This document shows, one piece after another, positions 17,588 through 26,544 of a stretch of DNA of 64,000 nt. The notes below the pieces were generated by a model. It was given only the letters and a program-made list of their open reading frames with translations. It made no database searches and was not told the DNA's origin. The DNA is from Bacteroidota bacterium (GTDB lineage Bacteria > Bacteroidota > Bacteroidia > 2-12-FULL-35-15), in NCBI GenBank assembly GCA_025963725.1, contig JAOQAE010000003.1:248001-312000 (forward strand), written 5' to 3'. The translations under genes and the position numbers were made by a program. Each line of letters starts with the position of its first letter. Position 1 is the first letter of the stretch.

Positions 17588-20500
17588 TTGAGAACACTCC
17601 TTAAAATATTTATTGCGGCAGCCGTTTTACTTACGGCTCAACTCAGTGTTTTCGCCCAAACCTACGACTTCCGGAATTTCAACGTGGAGGACGGCCTTGC
17701 ACAGTCGCAGGTGCTTTCTATGTGCCAGGACCGCTACGGCAACATCTGGTTCGGGACCAACAGCGGCGGCGCCAGCAAATACGATGGCAATAAATTCACC
17801 ACGCTCAGCGAGAACGACAGCTTAGCCAACAACGTTGTGTTTTCCATTACGGAGATCAGCAACGGAAAACTTCTTTTCGGCACCAACGGCGGGTTAAGCG
17901 TGTACAATGGAAAAACATTCAGTAATTACAGCGATAAGAACGGGCTTCCGCATAACCGCGTTTTTAAAACCGTTCAGGATGCCAAAGGCAGGATCTGGGT
18001 AGGAACTGCAAAAGGCGTTTGTCTGTTCACAGGCAGCTCTTTTATCCCTTTTGAGGAAGACACTGTATTGAACAATGCAACGGTATATACCATCTATCCT
18101 GATAAAGCGGGCAATATCTGGTTTGGCACGCTGGGCGACGGCGCCATCAAATACAATCCCGACACGAGGCGCTTCAGTCATTTTAATGCAAGCAACGGAC
18201 TACGGAACAATTCCGTAAGGGCTATCAATGAAGACATACAGGGCGACATATACATCGGGACGCTGCAGGGCATCCGCAGGATCACACCGCTGGGCTCCAT
18301 TGAAAAAGTGAACATCATACAAGAGGAGAATGTTGGCTTTACCGACATTATCGCGGATAACAAGAACAACCTGTGGCTGGCGTCCTCCAACGGTGTTTAC
18401 AAATACAACGGCTTTGCCTACCGCAATTACAAGCAGGAAAACGGGCTTGCGAGCAACGATCTTTATTCCGCTTTCCAGGACAGGGAAGGCAATCTCTGGT
18501 TCGGAACGCTGGGCTACGGCGTTTCAAAATTTTCGGGAGAGGCCTTTGTTTATTATGGCACCGACGATGGCTTACCGGGCGATTACATCAATGCTATTTT
18601 TGAAGATTCCAATAAGAACATGTGGTTCGGGATCAAAGGCTATGGCGTGTGCAAGCTGAAGAACAACCAGGTTGCCAATTACAGGCTTGATCCGAGAAAC
18701 GCGGAAGTTTCGCTGGCGGATGATGCGGTGCAGGCAATTGGCGAAGACAAGCAGGGCAATATGTATTTCGGGACCATTTCCGGCCTCAGCATTTACAACG
18801 GCGCCTTTCACAACTATTATAAAAAGGACGGACTGCCGGATGAAAATATTTATTCCATCCTGAAAGATTTCAACGGTACCATGTGGATCGGAACAGCCAA
18901 CGGATTGTGCTATTTCGAGGGGGATAAGATCAAAACGGCGGACGCTGTGGGGAAGTTTGCGAGCGAGCGCGGCACCACTCCCGTGTTCTGCATTTTCGAG
19001 GACAGGGGACACAACCTCTGGCTGGCAAGCGAAGACGGCGTGCTGAAATACAACCGCAAGACAGTGGTGAAGTACAATAAAAGCAATGGCTTTACCGACA
19101 AAAGGGTATTGTCGATCGCGCAGGACAAGAACGGATACCTCTGGTTTGCCACGGGAGAAGGCGTTTTCAGCTATAACTTCAGCAGCTTCGAAAAGATCGA
19201 CCAGAACAAAGGCCTGAGCGCAAACAAAGTTTATCTCGTTACCACCGACAATAACAACAACCTCTGGGCAGGCACTACCAAGGGGATCGACCGCATCAGC
19301 CTCGAAACGTATCATGCAAGCAACAAGATCGACATCAAGCATTTCGGAAAAGATGATGGATTAAAAGGCGTGGAATGCAACAGGAACGCCAAGTTCAAGG
19401 ACAGCAACGGAAACCTTTGGTTCGGCACCATTAAAGGCGTAACGGTTTATAACCCTCATTTCGACAGGATCAACCGCAAGGAAGCGCTGACACGCATTAC
19501 CGGCATCCGCCTGTTCTTCCAGAATGCCGACGAGGACCTTGCAAAGTATTCAAAGGGCATCGACAGCATCAGCCACCTGCCGGTAAACCTTGTGCTGCCT
19601 TATGATAAGAACCACATCACCTTCGATTTCATCGGCGTGTGCATCACCAATCCAAATAAAGTAAAATATCAGTTCAGGCTGGAAGGCGCCGATGAGGACT
19701 GGTTCCCCCCTACCTCTAAAACAGAGGCAACGTATTCATCGCTGCCTGCCGGCGATTATACCTTTCACCTGAAGGCTATGAACAACGACGGCCTCTGGAA
19801 TGAGCATGATGTAACATTTAAATTCAGCGTGCTTTCGCCCTGGTACAAAACCTGGTGGTTCTACACCATCGTGGGTATCTTCGCGCTGGGCTGCATTTAC
19901 CTGTTCATTACCGTACGCACACGCAACCTGCAGAAAGCAAAAATAGAGCTGGAGCAGGAAGTGGAGCTGCGCACCTACCAGCTGCGGCAGGAAAAGGAAA
20001 AAGTGGAAGTGATCAACAAGGAGGTGATAGAGCAGAAGGCGATCATCGAAGCGAAGAACCACGACATCACCGACAGCATCAAATACGCGAAGAACATACA
20101 GGAAGCGCTGCTGCCGCCCTTGCAGAATTTACATTCGGAGCTCAGGGAAGCGTTTGTGCTGTACCAGCCGAAAGATATTGTGAGCGGCGATTTTTACTGG
20201 TTCGCCAAGCGGAACAACAAGCGCTTTGTGGCATCGGTAGATTGTACGGGGCATGGTGTTCCGGGTGCCTTTATGAGCATCATCGGGAATACGCTGCTAA
20301 ACGAGATCGTAACGGAAAAGAATATTATTCAGCCGGCAGAGATCCTCGACGAGCTGCATGCCGGCGTAAAAACAGCGCTGAAGCAAAGCGAGAGTGAGAA
20401 TGAACGCCGCGACGGAATGGACATCGCGCTCTGCTCGCTCAACGAAGAAGGCACGATCCTCGAGTATGCCGGCGCCAACCGCCCGCTCTGGATCTTCCGG

Positions 20501-20839
20501 AAGAACAAGCAGGGTGAAGAAGCCTTCGAAATGACCAAGGCGAATAAGTTCCCGATCGGCGGCATGGAGCTGCATGCAAATGAAAAACGCAAGTTCACAA
20601 ATCACTCCATTCCCGTTGAAAAGGGAGATATGATCTATATTTTTTCCGATGGCTATGCCGATCAGTTTGGCGGCGACAAAGGTAAAAAGTTCATGGTAGG
20701 CAACATGCAGAAGCTGGTTGCCGAGATCTACCACAAGCCTGTTGAAGAGCAGGAAAAGCTCTTGTCCAAAGCCTTTCACGACTGGAAAGGCGGCCTTGAG
20801 CAGATCGACGACGTGCTCGTTATCGGATTCCGCATTTAA
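17588..20839 (+). CDS. Membrane sensor with two-component-type propeller, Y_Y_Y domain and SpoIIE phosphatase
   Basis: Periplasmic-sensing serine/threonine phosphatase of about 1083 residues. I chose a TTG start at 17588, giving a clean signal peptide (RTLLKIFIAAAVLLTAQLSV, then FAQ). The longer frame from TTG 17546 begins inside the asnS terminator. Residues 25-630 hold about a dozen 'reg_prop' propeller repeats of the form D..GNLWFGT..GV..Y.G. A Y_Y_Y domain follows near 680-750 (YQFRLEGADEDW, AGDYTFHLKA). One membrane helix (WWFYTIVGIFALGCIYLFIT) is at about 755-775, then a coiled coil, then a PP2C-like SpoIIE domain at about 830-1083 (DIVSGDFYWF, DCTGHGVPGAFMSIIGN, IFSDGYADQFGG). The usual partners of SpoIIE enzymes are STAS anti-anti-sigma proteins; none is encoded nearby. 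rpoN follows 69 bases downstream. Confidence 0.9.
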   Translation: MRTLLKIFIAAAVLLTAQLSVFAQTYDFRNFNVEDGLAQSQVLSMCQDRYGNIWFGTNSGGASKYDGNKFTTLSENDSLANNVVFSITEISNGKLLFGTNGGLSVYNGKTFSNYSDKNGLPHNRVFKTVQDAKGRIWVGTAKGVCLFTGSSFIPFEEDTVLNNATVYTIYPDKAGNIWFGTLGDGAIKYNPDTRRFSHFNASNGLRNNSVRAINEDIQGDIYIGTLQGIRRITPLGSIEKVNIIQEENVGFTDIIADNKNNLWLASSNGVYKYNGFAYRNYKQENGLASNDLYSAFQDREGNLWFGTLGYGVSKFSGEAFVYYGTDDGLPGDYINAIFEDSNKNMWFGIKGYGVCKLKNNQVANYRLDPRNAEVSLADDAVQAIGEDKQGNMYFGTISGLSIYNGAFHNYYKKDGLPDENIYSILKDFNGTMWIGTANGLCYFEGDKIKTADAVGKFASERGTTPVFCIFEDRGHNLWLASEDGVLKYNRKTVVKYNKSNGFTDKRVLSIAQDKNGYLWFATGEGVFSYNFSSFEKIDQNKGLSANKVYLVTTDNNNNLWAGTTKGIDRISLETYHASNKIDIKHFGKDDGLKGVECNRNAKFKDSNGNLWFGTIKGVTVYNPHFDRINRKEALTRITGIRLFFQNADEDLAKYSKGIDSISHLPVNLVLPYDKNHITFDFIGVCITNPNKVKYQFRLEGADEDWFPPTSKTEATYSSLPAGDYTFHLKAMNNDGLWNEHDVTFKFSVLSPWYKTWWFYTIVGIFALGCIYLFITVRTRNLQKAKIELEQEVELRTYQLRQEKEKVEVINKEVIEQKAIIEAKNHDITDSIKYAKNIQEALLPPLQNLHSELREAFVLYQPKDIVSGDFYWFAKRNNKRFVASVDCTGHGVPGAFMSIIGNTLLNEIVTEKNIIQPAEILDELHAGVKTALKQSESENERRDGMDIALCSLNEEGTILEYAGANRPLWIFRKNKQGEEAFEMTKANKFPIGGMELHANEKRKFTNHSIPVEKGDMIYIFSDGYADQFGGDKGKKFMVGNMQKLVAEIYHKPVEEQEKLLSKAFHDWKGGLEQIDDVLVIGFRI

Positions 20840-20872
20840 ATCCCCCCGGCCTCCTATTTGGTTAAATATTTG

Positions 20873-20880
20873 TATTTTTG
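20873..20880 (+). promoter_or_regulatory. Promoter -7 element upstream of rpoN
   Basis: TATTTTTG matches the Bacteroidota -7 consensus TAnnTTTG and lies 28 bases before the rpoN ATG. No good TTG is found at the ideal 19-21 base spacing, so strength is uncertain. Confidence 0.45.
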
Positions 20881-20908
20881 TCCTGAACAAGAATAGTGCA
20901 GAAGCAAT

Positions 20909-22366
20909 ATGTTAAGGCAGGTACAGACACACAAACTATTACAGAAATTATCACCTCAGCAGATCCAGCTGATGAAGCTGCTGCAATTGCCTACCATTGC
21001 CCTCGAACAGCGAATCAAAGAAGAGATGGAGATGAACCCGGCCCTTGAAGAAGGTGCGGAAACGGACGATGAGCCGCGCGACGAATTTGAGAACGACGAA
21101 TACGAAGAGCCGAACCCAAGCGAAGATAACAAGCGCGACGATTTTGCGCTTACCGATTACATGGATGATGACGAGGGCAGCTCCTACAAGCTGAAGGTGA
21201 ACAACGCCGGCCCCGACGAAGAGCGCAAAGAGATCCCTTTTTCCGTAGGCCTTACCTTCCAGGACATGCTGGAAAGCCAGCTCGGCATGAAAGCGCTGGA
21301 TGACCGCCAGTACCAGATCGCTGATTACCTCATCGGCAACCTCGATGACGATGGCTACCTGAGAAGGGACCTTGGTTCCATTGTTGACGATATCGCATTT
21401 TCCCAGAATATTATTACCACCGAAGCAGAGATGCTCGAGCTCCTGAAAGTGATCCAGGATTTTGACCCGGCAGGCGTTGGCGCAAGGGACCTTCAGGAAT
21501 GCCTGCTGATCCAGCTGCGCAAGCGTGAAGTTCAGACACAGATCGTTGAGCTGGCCACCGAAGTGGTGGAAAAGCAGATGGATGAATTTTCAAAGAAGCA
21601 TTACGATAAGATCCAGAAAAAGCTCGAGATAGATGATGAAACGCTGAAGGAAGTGATCAACGAGATCCTGAAACTCAATCCGCGCCCGGGCAATTCCATG
21701 GCCGACGGACAAAAAAGCTACCAGCAGGTGATCCCCGATTTTACGATCACTGTGGAGGATGGTGAATTATTGCTGGGACTGAATTCACGCAACGCACCCG
21801 ACCTCAAGGTGAGCCGTGAATACAATAAGATGTTCGAGGAGTATTCGAAAACAAAGAACAAGGAAAGCAAGGAAGCATCGATGTTCATCAAGCAGAAGCT
21901 GGATGGCGCACGCTGGTTCATCGACGCGATCCAGCAGCGGAACCAGACGTTGCTTTTCACTATGAATGCCATCATGGAATACCAGCAGGATTATTTTCTT
22001 ACCGGGGATGAAACCCTGCTGAAGCCGATGATCCTGAAAGACATTGCAGAGAAAGTGGGACTGGATATTTCTACGATCTCACGTGTTGCCAACAGCAAAT
22101 ATGTTCAAACGCCTTTCGGAACGTTCCTGCTAAAAACATTTTTCAGCGAATCGCTTTCCACCGACAGCGGAGAGGAAGTATCGACAAGGGAAGTGAAAAA
22201 GATCCTGTCGGACTGCATTGGCGCCGAAAATAAAAAGAAGCCGCTTACCGATGATAAGCTTGCAAAGATCCTGAAAGAAAAAGGATACAACATCGCCCGC
22301 AGGACTATCGCTAAATACCGCGAGCAGCTGGAGATCCCGGTGGCGAGGCTGAGGAAGGAGCTGTAG
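20909..22366 (+). CDS. rpoN: RNA polymerase sigma-54 factor
   Basis: Alternative sigma factor of 485 residues, which directs RNA polymerase to -24/-12 promoters and needs AAA+ activators. The Gln/Leu-rich activator-interacting region I is at residues 5-50 (QTHKLLQKLSPQQIQLMKLL). An acidic linker covers about 50-95. The core-binding domain runs to about 300, followed by the HTH domain. The RpoN box is intact near the C-terminus (ARRTIAKYREQLEIPVARLR). Length is normal for the family. No bacterial enhancer-binding protein is encoded in the window, and I saw no convincing -24/-12 site. A palindromic repeat starts directly after the stop codon. Confidence 0.97.
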   Translation: MLRQVQTHKLLQKLSPQQIQLMKLLQLPTIALEQRIKEEMEMNPALEEGAETDDEPRDEFENDEYEEPNPSEDNKRDDFALTDYMDDDEGSSYKLKVNNAGPDEERKEIPFSVGLTFQDMLESQLGMKALDDRQYQIADYLIGNLDDDGYLRRDLGSIVDDIAFSQNIITTEAEMLELLKVIQDFDPAGVGARDLQECLLIQLRKREVQTQIVELATEVVEKQMDEFSKKHYDKIQKKLEIDDETLKEVINEILKLNPRPGNSMADGQKSYQQVIPDFTITVEDGELLLGLNSRNAPDLKVSREYNKMFEEYSKTKNKESKEASMFIKQKLDGARWFIDAIQQRNQTLLFTMNAIMEYQQDYFLTGDETLLKPMILKDIAEKVGLDISTISRVANSKYVQTPFGTFLLKTFFSESLSTDSGEEVSTREVKKILSDCIGAENKKKPLTDDKLAKILKEKGYNIARRTIAKYREQLEIPVARLRKEL

Positions 22367-22446
22367 GTCAGTTCGAGTTTTCGCCTTTTCGGCGGAAGTA
22401 TCGAGAACCGGTCCTACTTCTCGATACGCTTCGCACTCGAAGTGAC
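22367..22446. repeat. Palindromic intergenic repeat abutting the rpoN stop
   Basis: About 80 bases with nested inverted arms: gtcagttcgag / ctcgaagtgac (one mismatch) outside and tatcgagaa / ttctcgata inside. It begins at the base after the rpoN TAG. It resembles dispersed non-coding palindromes of Bacteroidota genomes and may also act as an RNA 3' hairpin. Confidence 0.7.
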
Positions 22447-22475
22447 CCGTTATTGAAATCATAAATTATCATTCC

Positions 22476-23087
22476 TTGGAAACACGCATTGCCAAAATCT
22501 TCTCTTTGCTCTTTCATCCGCTGCTGATGCCAACGTACGGCTTCCTGCTTATTTTCTGCACCAATAATTACATCGCCACCTTCACTCCTTTTCACCTCAA
22601 GCTGATCATCCTCGGCATTACGTTCCTGTTCACGTTCATTCTTCCAACCATCAATGCGCTGATCCTGCTAAGGGCAAAAAAGATCAACAGCCTGGAGATG
22701 GAAACCACACGTGAGCGCACCATTCCGTACATCAGTACTTCGCTGTATTTCTTTGCGCTGTACTATCTTTTTCACAGTGCCGAGTTCCCGCCGGTATTTG
22801 TGATCCTTATTTTAGGCGCTGCAATTTCTATCCTGCTTACATTCCTTATCAATTTTAAATGGAAGATCAGTGCGCATGCAATCGGCATTGGCGGCATTAT
22901 CGGCGCTGTAATGGGAATCTCCTTCCGGCTGATGATCGATCTCCGGCTGATCCTTGTCCTGTGTATCTTTATTGCGGGATGTGTCGGCTTTGCCCGCTTA
23001 AAGCTGAATGCCCATACTCCTTCGCAGGTATATACGGGATATTTAACGGGCTTTGTGATCGAGCTGGCGCTGATGATTTTTTATTAA
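22476..23087 (+). CDS. PAP2-like integral membrane protein
   Basis: Hydrophobic protein of 203 residues with about six membrane helices. The start is a TTG (METRIAKIFSLLFHPLLMPT); no in-frame ATG lies close by. The order of a basic loop (ETTRERTIPYIST, about 80), a central SAHAIGIGG and a late HTPSQVYTGYLTGF resembles the three phosphatase motifs of the PAP2 superfamily (K...RP, SGH, SR..H...D). Several catalytic positions are replaced, so it may be a divergent or inactive lipid-phosphatase-like protein. Such proteins are common and usually unnamed in Bacteroidota. Separated from rpoN by the repeat, so independent expression is likely. Confidence 0.7.
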   Translation: METRIAKIFSLLFHPLLMPTYGFLLIFCTNNYIATFTPFHLKLIILGITFLFTFILPTINALILLRAKKINSLEMETTRERTIPYISTSLYFFALYYLFHSAEFPPVFVILILGAAISILLTFLINFKWKISAHAIGIGGIIGAVMGISFRLMIDLRLILVLCIFIAGCVGFARLKLNAHTPSQVYTGYLTGFVIELALMIFY

Positions 23088-23123
23088 GGCGGATGTATTC
23101 GGAGGGCAATTAATATTCTCACC

Positions 23124-23205
23124 GTCATCCCGTGCTACGACACGGGATCTGTTCAAAAAGGAACTGCTAACATTTATGAGATCCCGTGTCGTAGCACGGG
23201 ATGAC
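23124..23205. repeat. Long perfect inverted repeat (27-base arms)
   Basis: Arms at 23124-23150 and 23179-23205 are exact reverse complements (gtcatcccgtgctacg... and its complement), with a 28-base loop. It lies between the convergent PAP2-like gene and the outer-membrane barrel gene. It has no coding content. It is the form of dispersed palindromic element found in many bacterial genomes and could serve as a bidirectional terminator. Confidence 0.85.
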
Positions 23206-23223
23206 AAACCAACGAGCAGCTGC

Positions 23224-23913
23224 TTAATACAGCAACAATCCTACACCCACCGAGAAGGGAACCATTCCCGCTTCGCCCTTGCCTTTTAAGAACAATTCGG
23301 ACAGCGCATAAAATGCCTGGATGTTGTAACGGTCGTAGCCGATACGGAACGTAGCGCCATAGCGCCATGGGTTGATATTCCTGATCTTGTACACTTTGAT
23401 CTTCCCGTCGGCATCCTCGTATTTGGTGTGAACGTTATACAGATAGCCGCCTTTCACCCCCAGCGTGACCTTGAAATTATGATTTCCGCGTGTACGCATC
23501 CGCAGCTCCAGCGGTACCTCCACATAATTCAGCGAAAGCTTATTGGTATTAAATTTAGTGCTGATCGGCTGGAAGGAAGTATAGCTGCCATCCATGCTGT
23601 AGGTAATGCGGCCGTTGGTATGCACATCGTGCGTGCTTAAGCCGGCCCCGAATGCAACGCTGAACGGCCCGTAGCCAAAAGGATAATCCCACATCAGGAA
23701 AATGTTTCCGCCCAGCGAGTATGCTTTTTGAGCGATGCCCTGCGGCAGATGAGTGAATGAATCAAAATTAAAATCCACTACGATCCGGTCCTTGGGATCG
23801 AGGATCTTTTTCGCTATTTCCTCCCGCCCCTTCTTAACAAGCGTATCTGTCTGCGCAGTGATGGCACCGGCAGCCATTAAAAAAAAGATAATGTTATATA
23901 CTTGTTTTCTCAT
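23224..23913 (-). CDS. Outer-membrane beta-barrel protein (PorT/OMP_b-brl type)
   Basis: Protein of 229 residues with a signal peptide (MRKQVYNIIFFLMAAGAITAQ). Alternating hydrophobic strands end in an aromatic-terminated barrel C-terminus (VPFSVGVGLLLY). Strands such as GNIFLMWDYPFGYGPFSVAF and HNFKVTLGVKGGYLYNVHTK fit an eight-stranded outer-membrane barrel of the PorT-like class widespread in Bacteroidota. Specific role unknown. Its gene is divided from the upstream REC gene by 68 bases. Confidence 0.75.
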   Translation of the reverse strand: MRKQVYNIIFFLMAAGAITAQTDTLVKKGREEIAKKILDPKDRIVVDFNFDSFTHLPQGIAQKAYSLGGNIFLMWDYPFGYGPFSVAFGAGLSTHDVHTNGRITYSMDGSYTSFQPISTKFNTNKLSLNYVEVPLELRMRTRGNHNFKVTLGVKGGYLYNVHTKYEDADGKIKVYKIRNINPWRYGATFRIGYDRYNIQAFYALSELFLKGKGEAGMVPFSVGVGLLLY

Positions 23914-23981
23914 AAAACCTAAGAGCAGATTTTATACAAATATAACATTATCTCTTTTAAACTTGTGTTGCGGCCTGTCAT

Positions 23982-24362
23982 CTATGTGCTTCCTGTTGGA
24001 GCTAAAGAGAGCATTTCGCCTACCTGCCTGAGCAGCTCATCGAAATCGATCGGCTTTTCAAGGAAGGCATAAGCGCCGAGGTCCATCGCTGAAGCGCCGG
24101 CCTGTTCTTTTCCCAAAGAAGAGATCACGATGACCGGGATCCTGTTAAAATAAAATTGTTTTAATAATGACAATAAACTTAAGCCTGAAATATCAGGCAT
24201 CATTATATCGCTTATCACGCCATCCACCTGGTGCTTATCGATCAGCTCCAGCGCGCTGTATACATCATTCGCTTCAATCACTTCAAAGTTATTCGACTTT
24301 AATTTAAAGGCGATAGCTCTCTGAAGAAGTTTATCATCATCTATTACAAGAATACGTTTCAT
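23982..24362 (-). CDS. Single-domain response regulator (CheY-like receiver)
   Basis: Receiver-only protein of 126 residues. The acidic pocket is seen in LVIDDDKLLQ (residues 4-13), the phospho-acceptor Asp in DGVISDIMMPDISG near residue 53, the conserved Ser/Thr in IPVIVISSL near 82, and Lys in AFLEKPIDFDELL near 103. There is no output domain. It lies downstream of the hybrid kinase on the same strand (78-base gap), so it is a plausible phosphate shuttle or sink for that kinase. Confidence 0.92.
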   Translation of the reverse strand: MKRILVIDDDKLLQRAIAFKLKSNNFEVIEANDVYSALELIDKHQVDGVISDIMMPDISGLSLLSLLKQFYFNRIPVIVISSLGKEQAGASAMDLGAYAFLEKPIDFDELLRQVGEMLSLAPTGST

Positions 24363-24401
24363 TATTTACCCCCTTTTTTATGTAAAGTTACTACTAAAAC
24401 T

Positions 24402-24422
24402 ACCCTATTAACAGGGTTTTTC
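24402..24422. terminator. Weak hairpin after the hybrid kinase gene
   Basis: accct/agggt stem with a 6-base AT loop, flanked by short A and T runs on both sides. It lies between the kinase stop and the start of the receiver gene. A partial terminator is possible. Confidence 0.35.
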
Positions 24423-24440
24423 GATGGTTGGCGTGTATCA

Positions 24441-26525
24441 TCAGACAACTGGCAGCTGTGCGATTATCTTCTGAAGGAGCTCCTGCTCGTCGTAAGGCTT
24501 TGAAATATATTCGTTCATCCCTACACTGAAGCATTTATCCCTTTCCGAGCCCAGGATATTGCCGGTGATGGCAATTACAGGAACATTAATGCCTTTTTTT
24601 CTCACAGCCGTTACTACATCTATTCCGCCCATTTCCGGCATGTGCAGGTCCATCAGCACCACATCGAAATATTCATTGACAATTTTTTCAAGCGCTTCCT
24701 TCCCGTTGCCCGCGGTATCCACATCCACGTTATAGTTCGAAAGGATATGCTGCGCAAGGAACTTGTTCATTTCATCATCATCGGCGATCAGGATGCGTTT
24801 TCCGTTCAGCAAATGCGTATTCTTTATTTCCACCAGCTGCCCCTGCTGCTCATCATTGCCTTCTGGCGGAAGATTATAGGAGATGGTGAAATAAAATACC
24901 GAGCCTTTGCCGGGACTGCTTTTCACCGCGATCTTCCCATTGTGAAGCTCCACCAGCTTTCTTGAAATGGCGAGCCCGAGGCCTGTGCCGCCGTATTTTC
25001 TTGTTACACTCGAATCGGCCTGGGTAAACTGCTCGAAAATATTCTCATGTGCATCTTCCGGGATGCCGATGCCGGTATCCTGCACTTCAAACAGCAGGGT
25101 TTGCAACTGCTCTTCGGTTCGCCATAATTTGCAGCGGATCTCGATGCTTCCCTTTTCCGTGAACTTCACCGCGTTGCCGGTAAGGTTGAGAAGGATCTGC
25201 TTGAGCCGGACAGGATCGCCCAATACTTTCTTTGTCACTGCTTCATCAATGGAGTATTGCAGCGAAACACCTTTTTTTTCTGCTATGCTTTTAAAAGACA
25301 CATGCACATCATCCACCACTTCCTGCACCGAGAAAGGAATGTTCTCGAGGTTGATCACGCCCGACTCCATTTTGGAATAATCCAGGATCTCATTGATCAC
25401 GGTGATCAGGTGCTTGGAAGACCGCTTGATGTTCAGCATGAATTTCTGCTGGTCGTTGCTGAGGTCGGTTTTCAGGAGCTGGTCGGTAAAGCCCATGATC
25501 ACATTCATCGGCGTGCGGATCTCGTGGCTCATGTTGGCAAGGAACTCTTCCTTCGCCTTCGCAAGCTTCTCCGTATTCTTCTTTTCTCTGATGAGCTCCC
25601 TGCGCAGGCGCTCGTTGAAGCTTACTTCCCTGTACACAACAATGATGAACATCAGCATGGCGAGCAGGCCGATGATAATAAGCGATGATAAAATGTTCGC
25701 CGTTTTGTTCGTAGCCTCTTCGGTGAGCTTGTTGATCTTCGCTACCGATTCCTCCATCTCCAGCTTTTCGAGCGCGGTCGACATGGCGCTGATGCTGTCG
25801 TGCATCCGGTCGTCACGGTCGATCATCAGGAAATTTTCGCGGAGGTACTGGTTGGACTTTGCCGTTTCCTTCACCTCTGCCTGCTGTAGCATCTCTTTCA
25901 GGTAACCGGCAGAAAATGATTCATTCTGCACGATGCTTTCCGGCTGTTTTACTGTATCAGCTGCGGCAGCTTTCGACTTGTTCTTTTCCTTCGAGAACAG
26001 GCGTGAGAAGAAGCTGCGCTTTTCTGCAGGCGGCTCCTTCTTCGCTTCGATCACGGGCAGGATCGTTTTCTTTTCCGGCACCGTGATCCGCTGTATAACG
26101 GCCGACAACTCCTTGCCGGAGCTGTACGCGTTTGCCAGCTCGATCCGCTGCCGTGCAATGCTCAGCTTCTGATTGATGAAATCGTTCATCTTTCCGAGCT
26201 TCGCATAATATTCAGGATTGTCGCTTGCCAGGTTGCCAAGCACATACATGTCTTCAGTGATGGAATTGATACAGCTGTCGCAGCGGAACAGGAATTCCTT
26301 GTTCTTATTGATCGTGTATTTCTTAACGTACGCTTCCGTTTCATCCACCTGGCGGATGATCTTCTTCCGGTAAACATATTTCGGGTTAAGCTCGGAAAGC
26401 GTATGAAGGTTAGTCTTCAGCGTATCCAGGTTATTGTAGGTGATCCAGTACGCTGTGGCGAGCAGGCAGGCGGTGATGCTGAAGCCGGTGACTACTTTCC
26501 AGAACACTCCTTTATAGTTTTTCAT
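24441..26525 (-). CDS. Hybrid sensor histidine kinase with C-terminal receiver
   Basis: Membrane sensor kinase of 694 residues. I start it at ATG 26525 (MKNYKGVFWKVV); the frame extends to 26576 but would overlap the HPt gene. A first helix (about 10-30) and a second (about 290-310, SSLIIIGLLAMLMFIIVVYR) bracket a 250-residue helical extracytoplasmic region. That region carries a CDSC pair and a K/E-rich stretch. The cytoplasmic part has HisKA with the phospho-His (FLANMSHEIRTPMNVIMGF), HATPase_c (LTGNAVKFTEKG, DTGIGIPEDAHENIF, GGTGLGLAISRKL), and a C-terminal receiver with Asp in DVVLMDLHMPEMGG. Its HPt partner is encoded 19 bases upstream, giving a His-Asp-His-Asp relay. Confidence 0.93.
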   Translation of the reverse strand: MKNYKGVFWKVVTGFSITACLLATAYWITYNNLDTLKTNLHTLSELNPKYVYRKKIIRQVDETEAYVKKYTINKNKEFLFRCDSCINSITEDMYVLGNLASDNPEYYAKLGKMNDFINQKLSIARQRIELANAYSSGKELSAVIQRITVPEKKTILPVIEAKKEPPAEKRSFFSRLFSKEKNKSKAAAADTVKQPESIVQNESFSAGYLKEMLQQAEVKETAKSNQYLRENFLMIDRDDRMHDSISAMSTALEKLEMEESVAKINKLTEEATNKTANILSSLIIIGLLAMLMFIIVVYREVSFNERLRRELIREKKNTEKLAKAKEEFLANMSHEIRTPMNVIMGFTDQLLKTDLSNDQQKFMLNIKRSSKHLITVINEILDYSKMESGVINLENIPFSVQEVVDDVHVSFKSIAEKKGVSLQYSIDEAVTKKVLGDPVRLKQILLNLTGNAVKFTEKGSIEIRCKLWRTEEQLQTLLFEVQDTGIGIPEDAHENIFEQFTQADSSVTRKYGGTGLGLAISRKLVELHNGKIAVKSSPGKGSVFYFTISYNLPPEGNDEQQGQLVEIKNTHLLNGKRILIADDDEMNKFLAQHILSNYNVDVDTAGNGKEALEKIVNEYFDVVLMDLHMPEMGGIDVVTAVRKKGINVPVIAITGNILGSERDKCFSVGMNEYISKPYDEQELLQKIIAQLPVV

Positions 26526-26544
26526 AACCGCAAAAGCGTTATTA

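Noticed and set aside
18572-19342. Open frame of 256 codons on the minus strand
   Set aside because: Antisense to the propeller region of the SpoIIE sensor; repeated codons there keep the opposite frame open.
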